Assembly: GCA_038231215.1 (NCBI GenBank)
Contig: JBBRLS010000018.1
Location: 17,259-81,258 of the forward strand
Reading direction: 5' to 3'
Length of the DNA stretch: 64,000 bases
Source of the DNA: Schlegelella_A sp038231215
GTDB taxonomy: Bacteria; Pseudomonadota; Gammaproteobacteria; Burkholderiales; Burkholderiaceae_C
Under the pieces are notes generated by a model that saw only the letters and a program-made list of their open reading frames with translations, did not search any database and was not told the origin of the DNA. The position numbers were made by a program, and so were the translations under genes. The stretch's first letter is position 1. Every line of letters begins with the position of its first letter. This document shows, piece after piece, positions 44,556 to 52,483 of the stretch.

Positions 44556-44717
44556 GGCGCCGGTGGCCGCGTGGTCGAAGGTGCGGGATCGGCGGTGACC
44601 TTCGAGTTCGGCGGTCGCAGGATGACGCTTCATCGTCCCCACCCGCGCAAGGAGGCCCTGCGATATCGGGTGCTGGCGGTTCGGGAGTTCGTCGAACGAA
44701 TGGGGATCAAACCATGA
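44556..44717 (+). pseudogene. hicA: hicA toxin, C-terminal remnant
   Basis: In frame from 44556 (just after a stop) the sequence reads GAGGRVVEGAGSAVTFEFGG, then RRMTLHRPHPRKEALRYRV and LAVREFVERMGIKP-stop. This is the HicA toxin C-terminus, with the FHRPHP-type motif as LHRPHP. The N-terminal ~40 residues with the catalytic region are missing; the sequence upstream is antisense fragment F1. The stop overlaps the hicB ATG by ATGA, the normal hicAB junction. Confidence 0.75.
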
Positions 44718-45070
44718 GCAACGCAATGACCTACAAGGGCTACACGGCGTCGATGGTCTTCGATGCCGAAGACAAGATCATCGTCGGCCGGGTCCTCGAT
44801 GTCGACGACATCATCTCGTTTCACGGCGAGACCGTGGCCGAGTTCGAAGCGACGTTCCACGCTTGCGTCGACGCTTACATCGCTGCGTCCCGTGAACTCG
44901 GAACGGCGCCGGAGAAACCGGCCAGCGGCAGGCTCATGCTCCGGATCGCCCCCGAAGTTCATGCCGCCGCGCTCAAGGCCGCAGCCGCCAGCGGCACCAG
45001 CTTGAACAAGTGGGCCGAGAAGACGCTTCGGGTCGCCGCGCGCCGCAGGGGAGCCGTTTCCGCCGCTTGA
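44714..45070 (+). CDS. hicB: HicB-family antitoxin
   Basis: This 118-residue protein has the partial RNase-H-like fold MTYKGYTASMVFDAEDKIIV, GRVLDVDDIISFHGETVAEF, EATFHACVDAYI, and a C-terminal helix-turn/RHH segment RLMLRIAPEVHAAALKAAAA with SLNKWAEKTLR. It is complete although hicA in front is broken, so it may persist as an orphan DNA-binding protein. The ATG at 44714 is used; another M at residue 5 is possible. A strong hairpin follows its stop. Confidence 0.92.
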   Translation: MSNAMTYKGYTASMVFDAEDKIIVGRVLDVDDIISFHGETVAEFEATFHACVDAYIAASRELGTAPEKPASGRLMLRIAPEVHAAALKAAAASGTSLNKWAEKTLRVAARRRGAVSAA

Positions 45071-45121
45071 GGGCGGCACGCCTTGCTCGCCAAGCGGGCG
45101 AGCAAGGCTGCGGCCGGCTGA
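45071..45121 (+). pseudogene. Possible second mvaB 3' remnant (R2)
   Basis: In frame the stretch reads GRHALLAKRASKAAAG-stop. ALLAKRA equals the mvaB C-terminus, with TTGCTCGCCAAGCG identical over 14 bases. The match is short and could be chance, but it lies downstream of R1 in the same orientation. A fragment GCGACCTACACCTC at 45214 also resembles the start of R1. Confidence 0.45.
45080..45108. terminator. Hairpin after hicB
   Basis: GCCTTGCTCGCC and its exact inverse GGCGAGCAAGGC pair across a 5-base loop (12-bp stem), starting 10 bp after the hicB stop. No T tract follows, so termination is inferred. Confidence 0.55.
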
Positions 45122-45268
45122 GCCTTCGGTGTCGCTGACTAGGGCGCAGGCTCGAAGTGCAGGGGTCGCGGATGACCTGTGGCGTGAGCCTTGCTCTGGG
45201 ATAGCCAACCGGGGCGACCTACACCTCATCCGCTCCATGCCTGCCCAGTTCCATCCGGGAATTGCCGG

Positions 45269-47404
45269 TCAGTACACCGGCTGTGCGGACAGATCGATAT
45301 TGGTGCCGTACTGACCCCCGCGTCCGTCATCCTGCCGCCGCTCCCAACGGAAGATCAGGCCATCGCATCTGCCTTTGCCGGGATTGGCCTTCTCCGTACG
45401 GCCGCTGACTGTGTCCGTCCCACCGGCGATCGCTTTGCTTCCCGAAAAAGTGCTTCCAGAAAAAGGAGCGCCGTTGGACCAAACAATGGGGATAGAAATG
45501 CCCCCACCGTTAAATGTAAGCGTCGTTTCGGTGACGAAAGCAGGGTAGTTCGGTACGTAATACGGATTGGGAATGGGAAAACCCGAAACGAGCGCCGTCC
45601 CCACGAAGGCGCCGACGTGATCACAGGTAATCGGCTCCGGTTTGGCGAAGTCGAGCGTGACGGTGGCGAGCACTTCGTCGGTGATGCCGAGCAGGGCAGC
45701 GCAGGCACTGCCCGTACGTCGTATGCGCAGCATGTGCGTGCCCTGGTCGTCGGCCGCCAGGCCCGCGGCCGAGAGCAGCCCGCTCGTCGTCAGCGTGCCG
45801 AGCGCGCCGGCGAGCAAGCCCGGGCCGCTGCCGCTGACGCTGGCCACCTCGGCGTTCTCGAAGGTGACCTTGAGCGTCTCGCCACCCGCGCTGTCGCACT
45901 CCAGCGCGGCGACGCTGCCGCTCACCTGCAACGATCCGCCGCTGCGCATCGCCACCGTGGCGCTGCGCACCGGATCGGCCGGTGCGTCGGGCAGCGCCGC
46001 GAAGCCGAGCGTCGCAGCGGCGACCGCAGCCCCCGTGCTGTCGCTGCTCTGCACGTCGATGCGCGTGCGCACGAACTGCACGTCCTGCTGCAGCACCGCA
46101 GTCGGGCCGAAGGCGTCGAGCAGGTCGGCGTACTGCACCAGCGTCGCACCGGTCTTGGCGGCGGTCCACGCCGACTGGCGCGCCGGCATCACGGCCGGGT
46201 CGAGCAGCTGAGTCTGCAGTGTGCTCTCGTAGCCGCTCAGGTCGAGCGCGGCCGGGCGCACGCCGGCGGCAGTCGCCCGCGCGCGGCCCGAGGCGGCCTG
46301 CGCCGCGCTGGCCGCAGGGTCGGTGCTCTGCAGGGTGCGCGCCTCGCGCTTGAGCTCGCGCGCGCCGCGCACGTCGCTGGCCGGCTGCGCGATCTGCGCC
46401 GGGGTCGAGGAGCGTCCAAGGCCGGCATTGACGAGGTCGAACTCGCGCTTGACGACATTGCTGGCGGCATCGGTCGCCGAGCCGGTGCACGGCGTGCCGC
46501 CCAGCCGCATGGCGAGCGAGTCCCAGTACATGATGACGCTGACCACCGGCTTGTAGTCGCCCCAGGCGGCGATCGACGCCGTTTGCGAGCGCGTGATCGC
46601 GGCCGCGCGTTCGCGGCAGGCGGTGTCGTGCGCTTCGCTCAGGAAGGGTTGCGCCAGTGCGATGTAGCCGTCCTCGCCGCTGCGCATGAGCAGCCCGGCG
46701 ATTTGCTGCTGGCTGTAGATGGCGGCGATGAACAGGCCACGCGCTTGCAGGTCGGCGATGCTGGCCCGCGCCGCGGTCACCTGCAGGGTGATCTCGAGCC
46801 TTTGCTGGGCCGAGAGCGAGCCGGGCGGATCGGGCAGCGGGTCGTCCTGCGGGCCGGCGCGCTGCGCGTGCTTGCGGTCTGCGGCAGCCGCCCCGAGCGG
46901 CTTGAGGTTCGCACCGCCGAAGGTGACGAGCGTGGCGGTGAGCGTGCGCGCCGACTTGTCGACCACCGTGGGTGCGTAGGCGCCCGCGCCGCCGATGTCC
47001 TGGCGCAGCGACGCCAGCGCGTCGGGCGTGATGCCGGCGGGCAGCTCCATCGTCACCGTCACCGGCCTGGCGAAGACCAGGCTGCCGGGCTCGAGCTTGA
47101 GGCTGACGAAGTCGCCCGCGACGGGCGCCACGGGCGTGACCTTGACGAGCGTGTCGGCACTCAGCGCGCCGGCGGGGAACGCGAAGTGCACCTTGACGCC
47201 GAGCGTGGTCGCATCGAGCGTGCCGCCGGCCGCGCCCACGGTCTGCGTCACCGGGTCGCCGAGCGGGCCGCTCAGCTTGACCGCCTGGGGCGTGGCCGGA
47301 GCCACGTAGTCGCCGCCGCCGCAGGCGGCCAGGGCGAGGGCGGCGAGCAGCGCTGCCGCCCGTGCAATGAACCGATGCGCCTTGCGGCCCTGAAGATCGC
47401 CCAT
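45269..47404 (-). CDS. Large secreted lipoprotein with ZU5-like domain
   Basis: This 711-residue protein has a lipoprotein signal (basic MGDLQGRKAHR, hydrophobic run, lipobox LALAAC, cysteine near residue 28). Next comes a ZU5-like beta domain, about residues 55-175 (VGAAGGTLDATTLGVKVHFAFPAGALSADTLVKVTPV). A helical middle part follows (TAARASIADLQARGLFIAAIYSQQQ; CRERAAAITR), then a beta-rich C-terminus with a cysteine pair. No catalytic motif is recognised. It is preceded by SARP-type box C, so it may be coregulated with the lipoprotein at 38311. Its cell-surface role is unknown. Confidence 0.8.
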   Translation of the reverse strand: MGDLQGRKAHRFIARAAALLAALALAACGGGDYVAPATPQAVKLSGPLGDPVTQTVGAAGGTLDATTLGVKVHFAFPAGALSADTLVKVTPVAPVAGDFVSLKLEPGSLVFARPVTVTMELPAGITPDALASLRQDIGGAGAYAPTVVDKSARTLTATLVTFGGANLKPLGAAAADRKHAQRAGPQDDPLPDPPGSLSAQQRLEITLQVTAARASIADLQARGLFIAAIYSQQQIAGLLMRSGEDGYIALAQPFLSEAHDTACRERAAAITRSQTASIAAWGDYKPVVSVIMYWDSLAMRLGGTPCTGSATDAASNVVKREFDLVNAGLGRSSTPAQIAQPASDVRGARELKREARTLQSTDPAASAAQAASGRARATAAGVRPAALDLSGYESTLQTQLLDPAVMPARQSAWTAAKTGATLVQYADLLDAFGPTAVLQQDVQFVRTRIDVQSSDSTGAAVAAATLGFAALPDAPADPVRSATVAMRSGGSLQVSGSVAALECDSAGGETLKVTFENAEVASVSGSGPGLLAGALGTLTTSGLLSAAGLAADDQGTHMLRIRRTGSACAALLGITDEVLATVTLDFAKPEPITCDHVGAFVGTALVSGFPIPNPYYVPNYPAFVTETTLTFNGGGISIPIVWSNGAPFSGSTFSGSKAIAGGTDTVSGRTEKANPGKGRCDGLIFRWERRQDDGRGGQYGTNIDLSAQPVY

Positions 47405-47474
47405 GATCGATGCCTCCTGTGGCGGGCTGCATCGACACTTCGCGCAGACCCTGGGACCGTACTGTCCTCAGGGG

Positions 47475-47492
47475 GCGTTTCTCGAGCGTTTC
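47475..47492 (-). promoter_or_regulatory. SARP-type direct repeat box C (lipoprotein 2 promoter)
   Basis: Two GAAACGC heptamers on the minus strand are spaced exactly 11 bp, and GACAGT lies 8 bp downstream as a -10-like hexamer. The box is about 70 bp upstream of the ATG at 47404 and nearly identical to box B. Confidence 0.6.
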
Positions 47493-47506
47493 CCCATCTC
47501 GCGACG

Positions 47507-47601
47507 AGATCCTTCGCTCCGCTCAGGATGACTGTGGCTGCGCTCAGGATGACATTGGCTGCGCTCAGGAGGACGTTGGCGGCGCTCAGGAGGACGTTGA
47601 C
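47507..47601. repeat. Half HPERSEGS-type repeat with 21-bp tandem array, four units
   Basis: The right arm AGATCCTTCGCTCCGCTCAG (from 47507) runs into four 21-bp units starting at 47518, 47539, 47560 and 47581, each with GCTCAGGA followed by GAC and TGGC/TGAC. It lies between the lipoprotein promoter and the fpr stop. Confidence 0.88.
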
Positions 47602-47621
47602 GGCGGCTTGCGCCGCCAATG

Positions 47622-48398
47622 TCACTTCTCGACGAAGGCGCGCTCGATCACGTAGGCGCCGGCCTGGCCGATGCCGGCGGAGATCGTGAAGCCGGCGGCG
47701 TCGAGCACGGCGCGCATGTCCTTCAGCATCGCCGGGCCGCCGCAGATCATGGCGCGGTCGTGCGCCGGGTCGATCTGCGGAAAGCCGATGTCGCGGCACA
47801 GCTTGCCACTGGCGATCAGATCGGGCAGGCGGCCCTGGTGGCGGAAAGGCTCGCGCGTCACCGTCGGGTAGTAGACGAGCTTTGCGCGGACCTGGTCGCC
47901 GAGGAAATCGTCCCTTGGCAGGTCGTGGGCGATCAGGTCGTCGTAGGCCAGCTCGTCGACCTTGCGCACACCGTGCACGAGGATGATCTTCTCGAAGCGC
48001 TCGTAGGTGTCGGGGTCGCGGATGATGCTCATGAAGGGCGCCAGGCCGGTGCCGGTCGCGAACAGGTAGAGATAGCGACCGGGCAACAGGTCGGTGAGCA
48101 CCAGGGTGCCGGTGGGCTTGCGGCCGATCAGCACCTCGTCGCCGACCTTCAGGTGCTGCAGGCGCGAGGTGAGCGGCCCGTCCTGCACCTTGATGCTGAA
48201 GAACTCGAGATGCTCCGCGTAGTGCGCGCTGGCGATCGAATAGGCGCGCATCAGCGGCTTGCCGTCGACCATGATGCCGACCATCACGAAGTGGCCGCTC
48301 TCGAAGCGCAGGCTGGCCCCGCGCGTGCAAGTGAAGGAGAAGAGCGATTCGTTCCAGTGATGGACCGAGAGAACCTTTTGGGAGTCGAAAGCCGCCAT
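47622..48398 (-). CDS. fpr: Ferredoxin--NADP(+) reductase
   Basis: Fpr moves electrons between NADPH and ferredoxin/flavodoxin. FAD motif RAYSIAS (near residue 50), the PLTSRLQHLKVGD segment, the NADP loop LFATGTGLAPFMSIIRDP and CGGPAMLKDMRAVLDAAGF, and the C-terminal AYVIERAFVEK are characteristic. It has 258 aa from ATG 48398, the usual length. It is divergent from the molybdenum hydroxylase genes, and might supply electrons to a P450 or the reductase nearby; that is inference. Confidence 0.95.
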   Translation of the reverse strand: MAAFDSQKVLSVHHWNESLFSFTCTRGASLRFESGHFVMVGIMVDGKPLMRAYSIASAHYAEHLEFFSIKVQDGPLTSRLQHLKVGDEVLIGRKPTGTLVLTDLLPGRYLYLFATGTGLAPFMSIIRDPDTYERFEKIILVHGVRKVDELAYDDLIAHDLPRDDFLGDQVRAKLVYYPTVTREPFRHQGRLPDLIASGKLCRDIGFPQIDPAHDRAMICGGPAMLKDMRAVLDAAGFTISAGIGQAGAYVIERAFVEK

Positions 48399-48525
48399 GC
48401 GATGGGGAACCTCGTGATCTGCACGGACAAGGGCGCCGTGCCGATCGTCCTTCGCGCCGGTATGGCGCATGCTAGATTGTCCCTGCATTGAGGGAGGCCC
48501 TTCGTTGACGAAGGCAGGCAGCACG

Positions 48526-49359
48526 ATGACCCGTTTCGAGCGACCCGAGTCGATGGCCGAGGCGACGAGCCTGCTCGCGGCCGGCGACTGGGTGCCGCTC
48601 GCCGGCGGCACCGACCTCTACCCGGCGCAGGTCGGCCGGACGATGCCGCGACCCTTGCTCGATCTCTCCCGTGTCGCCGGGCTGCGCGGCATCCGGCAAA
48701 GCAACGACGGCTGGACGATCGGCGCGACGACGACCTGGACCGACGTCATCCGCGCCGATTTGCCGCCGCTCTTCGATGCGCTCAAGGCCGCGGCGCGCGA
48801 AGTCGGCGGCTTGCAGATCCAGAACACGGGCACGATCGCCGGCAACGTCTGCAACGCCTCGCCGGCCGCCGACGGCATGCCGGTGCTGCTCGCGCTCGGC
48901 GCCGAGGTGGAACTGCACAGCACTCTCGGCTCGCGGCGTCTGCCGCTCGACGCCTTCGTGCTCGGCCCGCGGCGTACTGCGCGGCGCAGCGACGAGCTGG
49001 TGACGGCGTTGCACATTCCTTCCCGCAGCGCGCGGGCGAGGTCCGTGTTCGCCAAGCTCGGCGGGCGCCGCTATCTCGTGATCTCGATCGCCATGGTCGC
49101 GGTCGTCGTAGATGTCGATGGGGGGGGCCGAGTCATCGACGCGGGCATCGCCGTCGGCAGTTGCTCGGCGGTGGCCAAGCGCCTGCCATCGCTCGAAGCG
49201 CGCCTGCTGGGACACGACGTCGCCGAGCTCGCCGACTGCGTCGAGGCCGACGACCTCGCACCGCTCACACCGATCGACGACGTGCGGGCCAGCGCCGGGT
49301 TTCGTCTCGACGCGACGCTCACCTTGCTGCGTCGCGCTCTCGCGTCGCTCGCGCCATGA
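48526..49359 (+). CDS. Xanthine dehydrogenase family FAD-binding subunit (CoxM type)
   Basis: This 277-residue subunit has FAD-binding motifs VPLAGGTDLYPAQVGR (residues 24-39) and the second loop REVGGLQIQNTGTIAGNVCNASPAADGMPVL, typical of CoxM/NdhF-type proteins. It carries electrons from the Fe-S domain to FAD. The ATG at 48526 is preceded by AGGCAGG. It overlaps the next gene by 4 nt (ATGA), so the two make one molybdenum hydroxylase. The substrate is not xanthine by any visible evidence. Confidence 0.92.
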   Translation: MTRFERPESMAEATSLLAAGDWVPLAGGTDLYPAQVGRTMPRPLLDLSRVAGLRGIRQSNDGWTIGATTTWTDVIRADLPPLFDALKAAAREVGGLQIQNTGTIAGNVCNASPAADGMPVLLALGAEVELHSTLGSRRLPLDAFVLGPRRTARRSDELVTALHIPSRSARARSVFAKLGGRRYLVISIAMVAVVVDVDGGGRVIDAGIAVGSCSAVAKRLPSLEARLLGHDVAELADCVEADDLAPLTPIDDVRASAGFRLDATLTLLRRALASLAP

Positions 49360-52355
49360 CGGCACGCGACCTCGAGGCACGCCAGATCGTGCGCCTGCAC
49401 GTCAACGGTGGCGAGCGCGAGCTGGTCGGCGACCCGACACGACGCCTCTCCGATGCGCTGCGCGACGAGCTCGGCCTGATCGGCACGAAGGTCGGCTGCC
49501 ACGCCGGCGACTGCGGCGCCTGCACGGTGCTGCTCGACGAGGCGCAGGTGTGCGCCTGCATCGTCGCCGTCGGCCAGTGCGAAGGCCGCGCCGTGACGAC
49601 GGTCGAGGGTCTTGCCGACGCGAGCGGCGTACTCTCGCCCTTGCAGCGCGCCTTCGTCGCGCACGGCGCGGCGCAGTGCGGCATCTGCACGCCGGGCATG
49701 CTGATGAGCGCCGAGTCCTTGCTGCGCGCCAACCCGGCGCCGAGCGAGGCCGAGGTGCGCGACGCGCTCGCGGGCGTGCTCTGCCGCTGCACGGGCTACA
49801 CCAAGATAGTCGAGGCGGTGCTCGCGGTCGCAGCGGGCGAAGCGAGCGATGCACCGGTCGCGCTGTCCGGCTTCGCCGTCGGCAGCCGCGCCGCGCGCCT
49901 CGACGCGCCGGTCAAGGTGCGTGGCGAAGAGCGCTTCGGCGCCGATCAGTGGCCGGCCGCGCGGGAGTCGGCATTGACGATGCGCGTGGTGCGCTCGCCG
50001 CATGCGCATGCCTCGTTCGAGATCGGCGACCTCGAGGCGTTCAAGCGGCGCTGGCCCGGCATCGTCGATGTGATCACCGCCGCCGACGTGCCGAGCAACG
50101 CCTTCGCGATCTTCGCCGACTTGCGCGACCAACCGGTGCTGGCCGACGGCGTCGCGCGCTTTCGCGGCGAGGCCGTGCTGGCGATCGTGGGCGATGCCGA
50201 GGCGGTGCTTGTGGTGCCTGAAAGCGAGATGCCGGTTCGCTTCGACGCGCGTCTCGCGCACGAGAGCATCGACGCGGCGCTCGATGCGGCAGGTCGCGGC
50301 GAGGCGATGCACGCCCGCTATCCCGACAACGTGCTCTGCCGCGGCCGCGTCGTCTCGGGTGATATTGAGGCGGCGCTGGCCGATCCCGTGCGATCGGCGC
50401 TTCGTGCGAGTTCGAGCTTCGAGACGCGTCATGTCGAGCACGCCTACATCGAGCCGGAGGCGGGTTATGCCGAAGTCGTCGCCGGGGACACGCCCGACGC
50501 GCCGCGCCGCATCCGCATCTTCGCCTGCACGCAGACGCCCTACATGGACCGCGACGAGGTGGCGCACGTGCTCGGCATCGGGCCGGAGCGGGTGCACATC
50601 GTGCCCTCGGCAATCGGCGGCGGCTTCGGCGGCAAGCTCGACCTCGCGGTGCAGCCGCTCATCGCCGTCGCCGCATGGAAGCTGGGTCGCGCGGTGCGGC
50701 TCGTCTACGAGCGGCCCGAGTCGATGCTGTCGAGCACCAAGCGGCATCCGGCGCAGATGATGGCGACGGCGTCGTGCAGCGTCGATGGAACGCTCACCGC
50801 ATTCGACTTCAACGGCGACTTCAACACCGGCGCCTATTCGTCATGGGGCCCGACCGTGGCCAACCGCGTGCCGATCCACGCCAGCGGGCCGTATCGCGTG
50901 CCGCACGTGCGCGCCCTGACGCGTGCCGTGCTCACGAACAACAGCATCGCCGGCGCCTTTCGCGGCTTCGGCGTGCCCCAGGCGGCGTTGCTGGGCGAGT
51001 TGCTGATCGACGAGCTCGCCGCGGCCTCGGGCGTCGATGCGCTCGAGTTCCGCCACCGCAACGCGCTCGCCGCCGGCGATGCGACACCGACCGGCCAGCG
51101 CCTCGAAGCGAGCGTCGGCCTGCGCGCGTGTCTCGATGCGCTGCGGCCGGCGTGGCGGGCCGCGAACGAATCGGCGGAAGCGTTCAACGAAGCCTCTAGT
51201 CCTGAGGGCAACGAGAACTGTCATCCTGAGCGAAGCGAAGGATCTCGGCAGCAGCACACGAGATCCTTCGCTCCGCTCAGGATGACACGGCCGCTGCGTC
51301 GCGGCGTCGGCGTCGCCTGCATGTGGTACGGCATCGGCAACACGGTGATCGCCAACCCGTCGACGATGCGTGGCGCGCTTCGCCTCGACGCAGAACAAGG
51401 CCCGCACCTCTTCCTCTACAACGGCGCGCAGGAGATCGGGCAAGGCACCGCGACGATCATGCCGCAGATGTTCGCCGACGCGGTCGGCCTGCCGCTGGCA
51501 TGCGTGCGCCAGGTGATGGGTGACACCGACCTGACCGCCGATGCCGGCAAGTCGTCGGCGTCACGACAGACCTTCGTCTCCGGCAACGCGGCACGCGCGG
51601 CGGGACAGGATCTGCGCAGACAGTTGATCGCCGCACTGGGCTTCGACGCCGACGATGTGGCTCTTGCGCTGGACGGCGACCGGCTGATCGGGCGACGCGG
51701 CACCGAGGAACGCGCGATCGACTGCCGTGCCCGTCAGATGGAAGCCCGTGCCCGTCAGACGGAAGCCCGGGCCTGTCATCCTGAGCGAAGCGAAGGATCT
51801 CATCGCGAGCCGCTCGACCTCTTCGTCGGCACCGGCCACTTCAACCCGCCGACCATCCCGCTCGACGCCGACGGACAGGGCGTGCCGTACGCGACCTACG
51901 GCTTCGCCGCGCAGATGGCGGAGGTCGAGGTCGACGTCGAGCTCGGCACCGTACGGCTGCTGCATATCCACGCCGCGCACGACGTCGGCCGCGCCATCAA
52001 CCCGACGCTCGTCGAAGGCCAGGTGCACGGCGGCATCGCCCAGGGCATCGGCATGGCGCTCATGGAGGAATACGTCAACGGCCGCACCGACAACCTGCAT
52101 GACTACCTGATCCCGACCGTCGGCGACGTGCCGCCGATCACCGTGCACCTGATCGAGGACCCGGAGCCGCTCGGGCCGTGGGGCGCCAAGGGCGTCGGCG
52201 AGCCGGCGCTGGTGGCGACCGCGCCGGCCATCCTCAACGCGATTTATGCCGCGACCGGCGTGCGCATGCGCGAGGTGCCGGTGACGCCGAGCCGCTTGCG
52301 GGCGGCGATCCTTGCGACGACTCCTTCGCCCGCGAGCGGGAGAGGGCTGGGGTGA
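49356..52355 (+). CDS. Molybdenum hydroxylase, fused 2Fe-2S and Moco subunits, with repeat insertions
   Basis: The 999-residue protein fuses a 2Fe-2S subunit (residues 1-165: GCHAGDCGACTVLLDEAQ, CGICTPGMLMS, LCRCTGYTKI) to the Moco subunit (about 170-980: GGGFGGK, AFRGFGVPQAALLGE, QEIGQGTATI, and GAKGVGEPA with the catalytic glutamate). Two HPERSEGS-type repeats are inserted in frame: about residues 622-644 (CHPERSEGS...SFAPLRMT) and 790-815 (two 7-residue tandem units then CHPERSEGS). The last ~11 residues (PSPASGRGLG) come from the hairpin repeat. Domain motifs remain intact, so the enzyme may still work. Substrate is probably an N-heterocycle, judging by the next gene. Confidence 0.9.
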   Translation: MTARDLEARQIVRLHVNGGERELVGDPTRRLSDALRDELGLIGTKVGCHAGDCGACTVLLDEAQVCACIVAVGQCEGRAVTTVEGLADASGVLSPLQRAFVAHGAAQCGICTPGMLMSAESLLRANPAPSEAEVRDALAGVLCRCTGYTKIVEAVLAVAAGEASDAPVALSGFAVGSRAARLDAPVKVRGEERFGADQWPAARESALTMRVVRSPHAHASFEIGDLEAFKRRWPGIVDVITAADVPSNAFAIFADLRDQPVLADGVARFRGEAVLAIVGDAEAVLVVPESEMPVRFDARLAHESIDAALDAAGRGEAMHARYPDNVLCRGRVVSGDIEAALADPVRSALRASSSFETRHVEHAYIEPEAGYAEVVAGDTPDAPRRIRIFACTQTPYMDRDEVAHVLGIGPERVHIVPSAIGGGFGGKLDLAVQPLIAVAAWKLGRAVRLVYERPESMLSSTKRHPAQMMATASCSVDGTLTAFDFNGDFNTGAYSSWGPTVANRVPIHASGPYRVPHVRALTRAVLTNNSIAGAFRGFGVPQAALLGELLIDELAAASGVDALEFRHRNALAAGDATPTGQRLEASVGLRACLDALRPAWRAANESAEAFNEASSPEGNENCHPERSEGSRQQHTRSFAPLRMTRPLRRGVGVACMWYGIGNTVIANPSTMRGALRLDAEQGPHLFLYNGAQEIGQGTATIMPQMFADAVGLPLACVRQVMGDTDLTADAGKSSASRQTFVSGNAARAAGQDLRRQLIAALGFDADDVALALDGDRLIGRRGTEERAIDCRARQMEARARQTEARACHPERSEGSHREPLDLFVGTGHFNPPTIPLDADGQGVPYATYGFAAQMAEVEVDVELGTVRLLHIHAAHDVGRAINPTLVEGQVHGGIAQGIGMALMEEYVNGRTDNLHDYLIPTVGDVPPITVHLIEDPEPLGPWGAKGVGEPALVATAPAILNAIYAATGVRMREVPVTPSRLRAAILATTPSPASGRGLG
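51219..51287. repeat. Dispersed palindromic repeat (HPERSEGS-type), copy 3, in frame in a CDS
   Basis: Complete element TGTCATCCTGAGCGAAGCGA...CTCAGGATGACA inside the molybdenum hydroxylase gene; it adds about 23 codons without a stop or frameshift. Confidence 0.92.
51724..51800. repeat. 21-bp tandem units plus half HPERSEGS-type repeat in a CDS
   Basis: Two 21-bp units (51724-51744, 51745-51765; core CCCGTCAGA) lead into a half repeat TGTCATCCTGAGCGAAGCGA (51774-51800). They encode RARQMEA/RARQTEA then CHPERSEGS, in frame. Confidence 0.88.
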
Positions 52356-52411
52356 GGGTGTCGGCCGGCGAAGACCCTCGCCCTGACCCTCTCCCGCGAG
52401 CGGGAGAGGGG
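52326..52411. repeat. Dispersed CCCTCTCCCGC hairpin repeat, two copies in opposite directions
   Basis: One copy (GCGAGCGGGAGAGGG then CTGGGGTGAGGG) forms the 3' end of the molybdenum hydroxylase gene and its stop; the second (ACCCTCGCCCTGACCCTCTC... with inverse arm) follows after a short spacer. The pair could fold into a long hairpin. Confidence 0.85.
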
Positions 52412-52483
52412 ATCGGCCTTCGATCCGACGGTCAGCCCGCTATGGCGGCGTCCGTCCTCCAGCATTCGCGCGCACCGGAGAAG

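Noticed and set aside
47518..47601. 21-bp repeats as a CRISPR array or replication iterons
   Set aside because: No spacers and no replication initiator gene; the units derive from the nearby dispersed element.
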